Positions 17,232 to 25,457 of a stretch of 52,530 nt of DNA are shown piece by piece. The DNA comes from Pseudomonadota bacterium (GTDB lineage: Bacteria > Myxococcota_A > UBA9042 > GCA-2863065), in assembly GCA_947498315.1 (NCBI GenBank), contig CANMLD010000008.1:1-52530 (forward strand), in the 5' to 3' direction. The notes beneath the pieces were generated by a model. It did not search any database and was not told the origin of the DNA. It saw only the letters and a program-made list of their open reading frames with translations. The stretch's first letter is position 1; each line of letters begins with the position of its first letter. The position numbers were made by a program, and so were the translations under genes.

Positions 17232-20120
17232 CTACCGGGAACGCGGTACCGGAGGCGTTGAAGGCGCCGGCGCTGCCGACCCAGGCGCCTTGGCCCCTGC
17301 TTCCGAAAGCCGCTTCTGCACGCAGTCGCGAAATCCCGAGCCGCAGCCGATGGGCTGGCAGTCCGAACGGGCAGACAGTTCGATGTCTGAAATGCGGCAC
17401 TCGTTCACACATCGCGCAAGGCGAGTGTAGTCATGGGACTGATTGCCGCGTTCGCACGAGAGATCCCAGCGGCACGAGTCGAGGCACCGTCGCCCTTCCT
17501 CCTTCACGCTGAGCGTGTCGAGCATGCAGGCGTCGTACTGGTCGCACGACTTGGCTTGGCAGGCGGCGCGCGCCCGGAACTCGGGCGACTCGCCGCCAGA
17601 CTCGAGGCACCGCTTCACGCACGGTTCGCCACCAGCGCCCTTCGTGCACTTGGAGGACGCGTCGCAGGAGGCCACACATTGGTCCTTCACTGACTTGCCT
17701 TCGGCGATCTTGCCCGTCTTTTCTGCCATGCAGCGCTCGAACGATGCGCCACAACCGCGCGCTTCGCACCCGTCCATGGCCGTCAGATCTTGCGACGACC
17801 AGGCGCACGCCTTGGCGCACGCGAAGACCAGCGGGAAGGACCGGGGTTCGCCCGGCGGCTTGCAGTCGGTTTGGTGGCGACACGCGTTGACACAAGCCAG
17901 CTTCTGCTTGGGAAGGCCCATCTTGCCGGCCACGCAGACGTCGAAGGCGCCGCATGACGAGGCCGCGCACGCTTCACGCGCTTTGAACTCGGCTGCGTGG
18001 ACCTTGTCGCGGCAGCGGGCGAGGCAGGCGTCGCCGCCATCGTCCTGTGAGCACGACTGGGCCTTGTCACAGAATGCGACGCACTTGTCGGCGACCACAG
18101 GCGGCGCTGAAGCGACCGCGACACGGGATTGAGCCTCCTTCCGTTTGAAGCTGACGCAGGCCTCGAACCCAGATGAGTTGCATGGCAGCTCTGCGCAGGC
18201 CGTGATCGCTTCGATCTCGTCCAGGCTCCGATTGCAGGAGCGGAGGCACCCAACCAGCGAGGCGGCGTCGGGCTTCTGACCCGTCTGGCACTCCAGCTCG
18301 CGGCGACACGCGCCGATACACGCGAGCTTGTTCTCCGGGACGCCCATCCCGGCCAGCATGCAGCGCTCAAACGCACCACACGCCTGGACAGCGCACTTCT
18401 CGCGTTGCTTCATCTCCCTACGGGCGGACTTGTCGGAGACACACATCGAGACGCAGGCCTGCTGGCCAGCGGTGTCCTCTCCACTGCATTGGAACGACCG
18501 GCTGCAGACGTCTCGGCAACGGAGCTCTTCCTTGGAAGGCGGCTTCTCCTGAGCCTTGGCGACACAGGCGTCATAACCGTCACATGGCGTCGCGCTGCAC
18601 TGTGACGCCGCCGAGAGCTGGCCCTTCGTGCGGCTACAAGTCTGTGCGCACGCCCCCACGTCGAAGGGTGACGACTTGCCGGCGCAAGCGAGCTCTTTCG
18701 AACACGCGGGGACACACTCGCGCTGACGGCGAGTCAGCGACAACCTCGAGACGACGCAGGCATCGAATCCATCGCCACAGACCTTGCCAACACAGGCACC
18801 GGCGGCCTGAATGCCGGGGCGGCGCGCGGGATCACCGAGGCAAGCGTCGATGCAGTCGCTGCCTTCCGGCCCCGGGCGGCAACGCTCGAGCTTGTCGCAC
18901 GCCGCTTGGCACTTTTCGCGGGCGGGAGAGCGCTTCAGGGCGGGCTGCGAGACGACAGGCTGACTCACGACAGGCTGACTCACGACAGGCTGACTCACGA
19001 CCGGCTGACTCACGACAGGCTGACTCACGACCGGCTGACTCACGACCGGCTGCGAGATGACCGGCTGCGAGATGACCGGCTGCGAGATGACCGGCTGCGA
19101 GATGACTGGCTGCGAGATGACTGGCTGTGGCGTGTAGACCGGCTGCGGCGCCACGACGGGCTGCCCCATGGCCGTGTTGTACGCCGTCAGGACGCAGGTG
19201 TTGTAAGACTGGCCGCACGCTTGCTTCTTGCACTTGTCAACGGCGATGAAGCCCTGCTTGGAGGCCGGATCGGCGCTCGCCATTACCGACTCGCACGTCG
19301 TCGCGCATTGCACGATCGCGTTCTCGTCGTTGCCCGCGCCGCCGCAGCCGAGCTGCTTCTGGCAGGCCTCGACGCAGAAGGCCGGCATACCGCCCCGCGT
19401 CCGCGACGAGCAGAGGTACTGAGCGTTACCGCAGGTATTCGCGCACTGGGCTGCGGCGGCGATCTCCCTCTGTCGAGCCGGGTCCGAAGCCGCAGGGACA
19501 CAGCCCTGCATGCACGCCGTGAAGGTGTCGATGCCGGTGGCAACGCCGCACTTGAAAGGGTTTTCGCAGATGACCGCGCAGGTCGCGCTCGGGCCACCGT
19601 AGGCCTTGGCGACGCAGGCCTCGATAGGGACGCCACAGGCCTGACCGGAACACGACCAGGTGACCTCTTCGAACATCTTCTCTTCGGGAGCGCCCACGAG
19701 CAGCTTGGCGACGCACTCGCTCACGCACCCGCCGGCCATGTTGGCAGGTGCGTTCGCGCACTGGAGGCGACGCGTGCAAACGGCGCTGCACTTCTGCTCA
19801 GCCTGCGTGGCCGACGCCATGTAGGTCGTGAGGCAGCCGTTGTAAGGATTGCCGCAAGCGTCCTTCAAGCACTGCCCTGCACCCCACCAGGGGCGGGACG
19901 TTGCGAGGTCGCCCGTACGGAGCGCGACTTCGCAAGCTCCGATGCAGCCGGCGATGAGCTCACGTTGCTGGATTTGACCCGCGCACGTGAGCTGCTTTTC
20001 GCACGTCGCTGCGCACAGTTGCCGCTCGGCCATGCTGAAGACGCGATCTTCCGCGCCGGCCTTCACGGACAGCAGTGCGGCCAGCAGTAGCGCGATCAAC
20101 ACGTGTTGACGAGGGACCAT
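17232..20120 (-). CDS. Secreted protein of twelve 8-cysteine modules
   Basis: I do not recognise this family. It has 962 residues with a clear signal peptide (MVPRQHVLIALLLAALLSV.KAGA, cut near 23). The mature protein is 12 modules of about 55-75 residues, each with exactly eight Cys in the pattern C-x3-C-x5-C-x(8-14)-C-x3-C-x(12-20)-C-x(3-4)-C-x(5-7)-C, 96 Cys in all, suggesting four disulphides per module. Modules 1-4 are separated from 5-12 by a 12-fold VISQP/VVSQP linker (about 331-391). Modules 5-12 alternate in loop lengths: C5-C6 is 14-15 residues in odd modules and 12 in even modules, so that half probably grew by duplicating a two-module pair. No lipobox, anchor or enzyme motif is seen. 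AGGAGG lies about 6 bases before ATG 20120. It is divergent from the lipoprotein cluster. Confidence 0.85.
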   Translation of the reverse strand: MVPRQHVLIALLLAALLSVKAGAEDRVFSMAERQLCAATCEKQLTCAGQIQQRELIAGCIGACEVALRTGDLATSRPWWGAGQCLKDACGNPYNGCLTTYMASATQAEQKCSAVCTRRLQCANAPANMAGGCVSECVAKLLVGAPEEKMFEEVTWSCSGQACGVPIEACVAKAYGGPSATCAVICENPFKCGVATGIDTFTACMQGCVPAASDPARQREIAAAAQCANTCGNAQYLCSSRTRGGMPAFCVEACQKQLGCGGAGNDENAIVQCATTCESVMASADPASKQGFIAVDKCKKQACGQSYNTCVLTAYNTAMGQPVVAPQPVYTPQPVISQPVISQPVISQPVISQPVISQPVVSQPVVSQPVVSQPVVSQPVVSQPVVSQPVVSQPALKRSPAREKCQAACDKLERCRPGPEGSDCIDACLGDPARRPGIQAAGACVGKVCGDGFDACVVSRLSLTRRQRECVPACSKELACAGKSSPFDVGACAQTCSRTKGQLSAASQCSATPCDGYDACVAKAQEKPPSKEELRCRDVCSRSFQCSGEDTAGQQACVSMCVSDKSARREMKQREKCAVQACGAFERCMLAGMGVPENKLACIGACRRELECQTGQKPDAASLVGCLRSCNRSLDEIEAITACAELPCNSSGFEACVSFKRKEAQSRVAVASAPPVVADKCVAFCDKAQSCSQDDGGDACLARCRDKVHAAEFKAREACAASSCGAFDVCVAGKMGLPKQKLACVNACRHQTDCKPPGEPRSFPLVFACAKACAWSSQDLTAMDGCEARGCGASFERCMAEKTGKIAEGKSVKDQCVASCDASSKCTKGAGGEPCVKRCLESGGESPEFRARAACQAKSCDQYDACMLDTLSVKEEGRRCLDSCRWDLSCERGNQSHDYTRLARCVNECRISDIELSARSDCQPIGCGSGFRDCVQKRLSEAGAKAPGSAAPAPSTPPVPRSR
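18946..19128. repeat. 15-bp tandem repeat encoding the QPVxS linker
   Basis: On the plus strand the unit is GACAGGCTGACTCAC and variants (CCGGCTGCGAGATGA), about 12 copies, all in the frame of the Cys-module gene. Two sub-types, TCAC-containing and GAGAT-containing, are grouped in blocks and encode VVSQP and VISQP respectively. Copy number can change without shifting the frame, so linker length is likely variable between strains. Confidence 0.9.
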
Positions 20121-20386
20121 CTTCAGCTCCTCCTGCGGATGCGTTCAGCCACCGCCCGATCGGGTGCCATGTCGGCGCCATAAACCACGCCACCAGGGAA
20201 ACGGCGATGTACCCGGCTGCGTTCCAGCGAGCAAGCCGAATCTCCGCCTGGCGGCTCGATTCCGAACGAACGCTCGGGACGGGGAGCTCGAACGACGCGG
20301 TCAGGAGGCCGGATCGTGCTTAAAGACGGCGCACTTGGTCGAGCGGAACACTTGCAGTCCAAGCCCGAAACTGGCTTATTGGAGGC
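20121..20386. promoter_or_regulatory. Divergent promoter region of the exported-protein cluster
   Basis: These 266 bases separate the Cys-module gene from the lipoprotein genes and must carry both promoters if each is expressed on its own. I see the two ribosome-binding sites (at each edge) but no confident -35/-10 pair or operator palindrome. Confidence 0.45.
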
Positions 20387-20392
20387 ATGGGT

Positions 20393-22408
20393 TTGCGGCT
20401 GCTGGCGACAAGATACGTCTGGAAGTGGATGGGGCTGACGGCCCCCTTAGCCTCGGCCTGCGTCACGCTCTGGATCGGATGCGGTGGCTCAGCGGCGTCT
20501 CGTTCCCTCCGCGTCGATGCCGGTCCGAACGATCCTGGGGGGCTGACGCCGGACGCCATAGCGCCCGAGGTCGACGTCGCGGCCGACGACACAGCGTCCA
20601 CAGACGTCACGTTGCCGCCCTTGAAAGGGGACATCTGTACGCCGGGTGAGCGCCGTTGCGAGACCGAGGTCACGGCGACCTGGTGCAACGTCGATGGTTT
20701 CGGTTGGCTGACCCAGACGTGTGAGCCCGGGAGCGAGTGTGTCGAAGGGGCCTGTACGCCCGCGGCCTGCACCCCAGGAGAGTCGCTGGGCTCATGCTAC
20801 GACGCGTCTCGCTACGACGTGTGCAATGCCGTCGGGGACGGAATCGACCGAATCTACTGCCCACCAGAGTCGCCGATCTGCACTGGTGGGAGCTGTCAAG
20901 CGCTGATCTGCCTGCCGAAGGTGCGGATCTGTGGCGGTCTGACTACGGTGAAAGCATGTAGGCCTGACGGGATGGGCTACGACCTAGTTGAGCAATGTGA
21001 CGAATCAACGCTCTGTCAGGGCGGCGTCTGCACGCCACGGTGTACCTCCGACCTCAAGGAGGCGACCTATCTCGGCTGCGAGTACTGGGTCCTCGATCTC
21101 GACAACGTGGAGGGCGGCGCGAAGGCCCCTCTGTCGGTCGTGCTGTCGAACCCGTCGACGTCTGTGATCGCCGACGTGGTCCTGACCGCGTCTTCCTCCG
21201 ACGAGGCGCCGCAGTCGGTGTCCATCTCACCGCTCGGCCAGGCGACCTTCGAGCTCCCCGCCGGCGCCGACCTCGACGGCACGCAGCTGTCGATGCAGGC
21301 CCGCCTCGTCGCGTCCAATGCCGCAGTCACAGTCCACCTGTTCAACCCTAAACCTGGCCCAGGCGTGTTCTCGAGCGACGCCTCATTGCTCCTGCCGGCC
21401 CACGCGCTCGGTCGCTCTTACATGGTCGGCAGCTGGCCGCAGCGGCAGGCGGACGCGACGACGGGCTTCGTGCCGGTACGCGGCTTTCTGGCGGTCGTCG
21501 CAACGGAAGCAGGGGACACCGTGGTGACCGTCCGTACTACCGCGGCGATCGAGCCCGGCCCTGGCGTGCCGGCGATCCCAGCAGGCGGGAGCCACGTGGT
21601 GACGATGGCACGTGGACAGGTGTTGAACCTCGAGACCGGCGGCGGCTTCACCGGCCCCGATCTCACGGGCTCAATCGTGACCTCGGACCGCCGAATCGCG
21701 GTCTTCTCCGGCCACGAGTGCGCGAACGTCCCGCTCATCATGGAAGGCGAACAAGTCGCAGGGGTTGACTTCTGCGACCACCTCGAGGAGCAGCTGCTCC
21801 CCATCGCCAGCCTCGGCGCCGACTATGTCGTCGCACCTTTCGCGTCGCGAAGCCTCGACGACCACAGCCTCGTGCGAGTGGTCGCCGCGACCGACGGGGT
21901 CGTTGTCACGGCGTCCGGGCACGAGCTCCCGTCGACGCCACTCGCGCTCGGAGAGTGGCACGAGCTCTCACTCACGGCGCCGAGCCGAATCGAGTCGACG
22001 GGCCCGGTCGCGGTCTTCCGTTACGGCATCGGCTCGAACCACCCGGGCTTCGTGCCCTACCCCGCCTGCTCGGACGGCTCTGCGCAATCAGGCCTGGGCG
22101 ATCCGACCTTCGTTCAAGCCATCCCGGTGGGTCGATATCTCCGCGAGTACGCGTGGCTCACTCCGGGCGAATACCTACAGAATTACATCGAGATCCACGC
22201 TCCAACCGGTGCGAACGTCCAGGTCGACGGGGTCCCTCTCCTGCTCGGAGGCCCGGCCGCGGGCGGCCTAACGGTATCGACGCACGTGGTACAGGCCGGC
22301 GTGCACCGTCTGAGCGCCGACGTGCCAGTCGGTCTCATCGTGTACGGTTATGCCTGCGACGTCAGCTACGCCTACCCTGGCGGCATGAAGATTGAGGTGG
22401 TCCCATGA
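20393..22408 (+). CDS. IgGFc-binding-like lipoprotein
   Basis: An exported lipoprotein of about 671 residues: the hydrophobic N terminus ends in LWIGC (lipid-modified Cys about residue 30), followed by an acidic low-complexity spacer, a Cys-rich region (about 80-215) with EGF-like CxxGxC spacing (CVEGACTP, CTGGSCQ, CQGGVCTP), then an all-beta IgGFc-binding-type domain to the end (SFYMVGSW-like segment, GPDLTGSIVTSDRRIAVFSGHECANVP, HLEEQLLPI). Such proteins are common and unexplained in myxobacteria; immunoglobulin binding itself is not implied. Start: ATG 20387 is only 1 base after GGAGG (20381-20385), too close, whereas TTG 20393 has 7-base spacing, so I prefer TTG. The stop overlaps the next gene (ATGA). 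Confidence 0.75.
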   Translation: MRLLATRYVWKWMGLTAPLASACVTLWIGCGGSAASRSLRVDAGPNDPGGLTPDAIAPEVDVAADDTASTDVTLPPLKGDICTPGERRCETEVTATWCNVDGFGWLTQTCEPGSECVEGACTPAACTPGESLGSCYDASRYDVCNAVGDGIDRIYCPPESPICTGGSCQALICLPKVRICGGLTTVKACRPDGMGYDLVEQCDESTLCQGGVCTPRCTSDLKEATYLGCEYWVLDLDNVEGGAKAPLSVVLSNPSTSVIADVVLTASSSDEAPQSVSISPLGQATFELPAGADLDGTQLSMQARLVASNAAVTVHLFNPKPGPGVFSSDASLLLPAHALGRSYMVGSWPQRQADATTGFVPVRGFLAVVATEAGDTVVTVRTTAAIEPGPGVPAIPAGGSHVVTMARGQVLNLETGGGFTGPDLTGSIVTSDRRIAVFSGHECANVPLIMEGEQVAGVDFCDHLEEQLLPIASLGADYVVAPFASRSLDDHSLVRVVAATDGVVVTASGHELPSTPLALGEWHELSLTAPSRIESTGPVAVFRYGIGSNHPGFVPYPACSDGSAQSGLGDPTFVQAIPVGRYLREYAWLTPGEYLQNYIEIHAPTGANVQVDGVPLLLGGPAAGGLTVSTHVVQAGVHRLSADVPVGLIVYGYACDVSYAYPGGMKIEVVP

Positions 22409-24555
22409 CATCGTCTACGAGCCTGCTGCTTTTCTCCCGTCGCATGCCTTCACGCTGCCGCACGGGAGTGGCGTCAGATGCCTGCGATACGTCCTCACGT
22501 ACCTTTTGGTACGCTTCGGGCGTTTCTACCTCGGGAGGCGCGGGGGTGTCCCCCGCCGGCAAGCGCAAAAACAGCCTTCCTTGCTCCCACACGGCATCGC
22601 TTCGGCCTGCTCGGTCTGAAAAACAGCAGGCTCCTAATGCAGTCCGTGCCCTCGCCTCAGCCTCAGCGAAAGCACTGACGATCGCGGTTGCGCTTACGGT
22701 TGCACTCGGGACCTCTTGCTCGGCCAACCGTCGGAGCTTCGCGCCGGTGAAGTCGGGTGGAAGTGACATTACGGGTGGGTTCAACCCGGGTGGTGGGTTC
22801 AACCCGGATGGTGGCTTCGACCCCGCCGGCGGCGAGGATGCGGCGTCAGAGCAGGCCGACACCGTCGCTCCGGCGCCGGACACCGTGACGATAGACGACA
22901 GCGCTGCCATGGCGCTTGACGCGTCCACAGACCCAGCCGTTGACGCAGGGCCGACCACCTCGGTCGATGTACCCGCAGACTGCGTCCCTGTCCCCGAGTA
23001 CTGTGACGGCAAGGACAACGACTGCGACGGCACCGTGGACGACGGCGTGCTTTCGCCGTGTGGTGACTGTAACCCCTTCTGCGACCGCGACACCTTTGGC
23101 GGGCCCGGCTCGCCACTCGCGGCGGCCGCGGTTCTATCGGACAACGTGCTCCCAACGGAGGCCGGCGGGCTCACGAGCTCGATGGAATCCATCGCGCTTC
23201 AGGTCATCTGGGTGTCGAACTCCGCCGAAGGGACGGTCTCGAAGCTCGATACGGAGACCGGGCGCGAGCTAGGCCGATACCGCGTGTGCCTCGATCCGTC
23301 ACGCACGGCAGTGGGTCCGACGGGCGACGGCTGGATCGCGTGCCGCAGCGACGGCGCCCTCGTCGCCTACGTTTGGAACTACGACGGTGACTGCGCGGAC
23401 AAGAACGGCAGTGGGACCATCGAGACCTCCCGCGACCTCGACGGCGACGGCCGTATCACCGGTGGCGAGCTGCTCCCGCAAGGGGCGGACGAGTGCGTGC
23501 GGTGGAGCACGTCGACGGCCGATCCGGGAGAGCTCGGGAGAGCGATCGGTGTCGACAGTGAAGGCTACGGGTGGGTGGGTCAGTACAACAGTGGGCGGCT
23601 CGTGCGCCTCGACCCCACGACCGGACTCGAAGTGTCCTCGTGGGCACTGGCCGGCAACCCGTATGGCCTCGCGATCGCTGACGACGGGCGAATCTGGACC
23701 GCCAATAGGCCACAATCGCAGATTGAGGGACACATGCCCGGCAGCGGGACGAGCGAGCTTCGCGCCTGTCCGTCCGCAGGCTGCCAACCGTACGGCATTG
23801 CGCTCGACGAGTTCGGCCGTGTTTGGATCGCCAACCTCGGAAGCGGGCCGATGACAGTCGATATCTACAGCCCCACGACGCAACAGTGGTCATCAATTCC
23901 GGTGGGCAACCGGCCTCGCGGCCTCGTGGCGAACAAGCTGGGGCGCGTTTACGTGGCGCTAGACGAACTGTCGGTTGTGCAAGTCATCGACACAGAAACG
24001 CTGGCGCCGGTCGGCTCGATTGCCCTCGGAGGGGGGCGTTTCCCGCTCGGGATGGCCGTCGACGCACAGGGCGATGTTTGGGCGGTCAATCAACAGGCGT
24101 CGAGCGTGACCGAGATCGACGCAGCGACCAACGCGATCATCGCCGAATATCCGGTTGGCCAGGGGCCGTATACCTACAGCGACATGACCGGGTCGGCCTT
24201 CTTCAACGCCGTAAAGCCAGGACGGGCCGTGTTTCGATTCGAAGGCACCGCGAAGACTGGTCTCTCGGGGCTGAACGCGGTGGAGAACACCGTATGGACT
24301 CGACTCGAGCTGCGCCTCGAGACGCCCGGCACGGGCGCGATCTCGGTACGTACACGCACTGCCAATGACATGGCCATCTTGGCCACGAGCGTGTGGTCTG
24401 CCAGCGTCGGGCCGATCACCGGCCCTTACGCGACCCTCGACATCAGTAGCCCCGTTGGCCGTTACTTGGAGGTCGAAGTGCAGCTCGTGGCGGGGAATGC
24501 CGCCATCCCGCCAACGCTGCTCGAGCTCACGGCCCAGAATGAAGGGTCCCTCTGA
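22405..24555 (+). CDS. EF-hand/beta-propeller lipoprotein with element-derived N terminus
   Basis: 716 residues from ATG 22405, which overlaps the previous stop as ATGA. Codons 5-77 are read from an inserted 222-bp dispersed element. Only after it comes the lipoprotein signal (KALTIAVALTVALGTSC, Cys 105). No other ATG/GTG/TTG lies in frame between the element and the signal, so translation must begin at 22405 or inside the element. Downstream: a Gly/Asn/Pro-rich spacer, the MopE-like metal-binding motif YCDGKDNDCDGTVD (about 198-211), two EF-hand loops (DKNGSGTIETS and DLDGDGRITGGE, about 331-355), and about six YVTN/vgb-type propeller repeats (GNPYGLAIADDGRIWTAN, PRGLVANKLGRVYVA), ending in a beta domain. 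Probably a surface Ca-binding protein; whether it is still exported with the 100-residue N extension is open. Confidence 0.75.
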   Translation: MTSSTSLLLFSRRMPSRCRTGVASDACDTSSRTFWYASGVSTSGGAGVSPAGKRKNSLPCSHTASLRPARSEKQQAPNAVRALASASAKALTIAVALTVALGTSCSANRRSFAPVKSGGSDITGGFNPGGGFNPDGGFDPAGGEDAASEQADTVAPAPDTVTIDDSAAMALDASTDPAVDAGPTTSVDVPADCVPVPEYCDGKDNDCDGTVDDGVLSPCGDCNPFCDRDTFGGPGSPLAAAAVLSDNVLPTEAGGLTSSMESIALQVIWVSNSAEGTVSKLDTETGRELGRYRVCLDPSRTAVGPTGDGWIACRSDGALVAYVWNYDGDCADKNGSGTIETSRDLDGDGRITGGELLPQGADECVRWSTSTADPGELGRAIGVDSEGYGWVGQYNSGRLVRLDPTTGLEVSSWALAGNPYGLAIADDGRIWTANRPQSQIEGHMPGSGTSELRACPSAGCQPYGIALDEFGRVWIANLGSGPMTVDIYSPTTQQWSSIPVGNRPRGLVANKLGRVYVALDELSVVQVIDTETLAPVGSIALGGGRFPLGMAVDAQGDVWAVNQQASSVTEIDAATNAIIAEYPVGQGPYTYSDMTGSAFFNAVKPGRAVFRFEGTAKTGLSGLNAVENTVWTRLELRLETPGTGAISVRTRTANDMAILATSVWSASVGPITGPYATLDISSPVGRYLEVEVQLVAGNAAIPPTLLELTAQNEGSL
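22415..22636. mobile_element. Dispersed inverted-repeat element, family 1, copy 1
   Basis: 222 bp bounded by imperfect terminal inverted repeats of about 19 bases (left CTACGAGCCTGCTGCTTTTC; right end complementary, CCTGCTGTTTTTC). The reverse complement of 49048-49270 is nearly the same sequence along its whole length, by eye about 88-90%. It contains CGTACC-TTTT-GGTACG and GGGGG-TGT-CCCCC hairpins and encodes no transposase. It lies in frame inside the 5' end of the propeller lipoprotein gene. Confidence 0.85.
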
Positions 24556-24560
24556 CCGAT

Positions 24561-25049
24561 TTAGTTCAGTGACAGCGGCTTCCACTCGAGCCGTACCAGT
24601 CGCCACTCGTCGCCAGATTCCAGAGCGAACTCCGCACGGATGCGCGCGAAACCGGCGTTGCCGACGAGGCGCTCCCGGATCGAGCGCCCGCCCCGCCGAA
24701 CGAGCGCGACGTCGAGCTCGGCCGTGACGCGCTCGTCATTGAATCGACCGTAAGTGGACTTGACGACGAGGATGGCCTGCCATCCTGGGCGGCCCATGAC
24801 CTCCCTGGCTAGGGATTCGAGCATAGCGCGATTGGCCCCCGTGAGCGGCCCCCCAGTTGCAACGCTGAAGTCGTCGCTGACGACCTCCATTGCGGCCCGG
24901 AACTCCCGGGCCTCGAGTCTGGCGATGGTCTCATCGACTTCGAGCTCGACCGCCTGTTCCGGGTCGGGCAGCGGGGACGCCGTCGAGAACGCCCAGACCA
25001 GCGCTAGGACGGCGGCGAGGACGGGCGCGGCGTAGAGTCGGGCGGTCAC
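24561..25049 (-). CDS. Small exported protein, possibly NTF2-like
   Basis: I do not recognise it with certainty. The N terminus has a hydrophobic helix (YAAPVLAAVLALVWAFSTA) that could be a signal peptide or anchor; the rest reads VDETIARLEAREFRAAMEVVSDDFS... and ends in a beta-rich part (STYGRFNDERVTAELDVALVRRG, EWRLVRLEW), a pattern common in small NTF2/SnoaL-like proteins. I chose GTG 25049 (162 residues); TTG 25097 would add 16 polar residues. It converges on the propeller lipoprotein with 5 bases between stops. Confidence 0.5.
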   Translation of the reverse strand: MTARLYAAPVLAAVLALVWAFSTASPLPDPEQAVELEVDETIARLEAREFRAAMEVVSDDFSVATGGPLTGANRAMLESLAREVMGRPGWQAILVVKSTYGRFNDERVTAELDVALVRRGGRSIRERLVGNAGFARIRAEFALESGDEWRLVRLEWKPLSLN

Positions 25050-25225
25050 GCTCCGAATCGTATCAGTATGGTGACGACTCGGCTTGCCCAGTGCCAAAAC
25101 GAGTTGGGCGATTGCACAGCTACCGCGTGAAATCGCGTTTCACTTTGCAAACCAGCCTGATATTCTCTCTCCCCCTAGAGGGTAGCGGCAACGCCGGAGC
25201 CCGAGCTTGCGCTCATCGCGTCGTT
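25050..25225. other. Intergenic region before family 2 copy A
   Basis: Between the small exported protein start and the family 2 element, I see no gene. The segment ATTCTCTCTCCCCCTAGAGGG near 25161-25180 is AT-richer than surroundings. It likely holds the minus-strand promoter. Confidence 0.35.
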
Positions 25226-25420
25226 CAGCGGGTCAGGCAAAATGGAGATTGAGTGTACGCCGCGCAATTTTCGACGCAGCCGTCTTCTTGCTTCGACTGG
25301 GCGCCGATAGCCGCGTACTTGAGCGACGAAGACGGGCTCATAGCCCCTCTAGGAGCGAGAGCAACTCGATGCTCGAAATTGCCGGCGGACGCCAATCGGA
25401 GTTTTGTCTAACCCTCTCAG
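25226..25420. mobile_element. Dispersed inverted-repeat element, family 2, copy A
   Basis: 195 bp; the left end reads CAGCGGGTCAGGCAAAATGG and the right end, in reverse complement, CTGAGAGGGTTAGACAAAAC, matching the ends of copy B (CAGTGGGTCGGACAAAAC). The interior shares CGCCGATAG, GAGCGACGAAG and GCAACTCGATGCTCGAAATT with copy B in inverted order. It is shorter than copy B because the GGGGG hairpin core is missing. It lies just upstream of the di-heme lipoprotein gene and may carry or displace its promoter. Confidence 0.85.
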
Positions 25421-25457
25421 CCCAGCCGCGCTCTCAACCGCTCCTGCGGAGGTACTC

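Noticed and set aside
18906-20090. Long plus-strand open frame of 394 codons opposite the Cys-module gene
   Set aside because: It is an antisense shadow of a codon-biased GC-rich gene, contains repeated translations of the linker DNA and has no recognisable protein.
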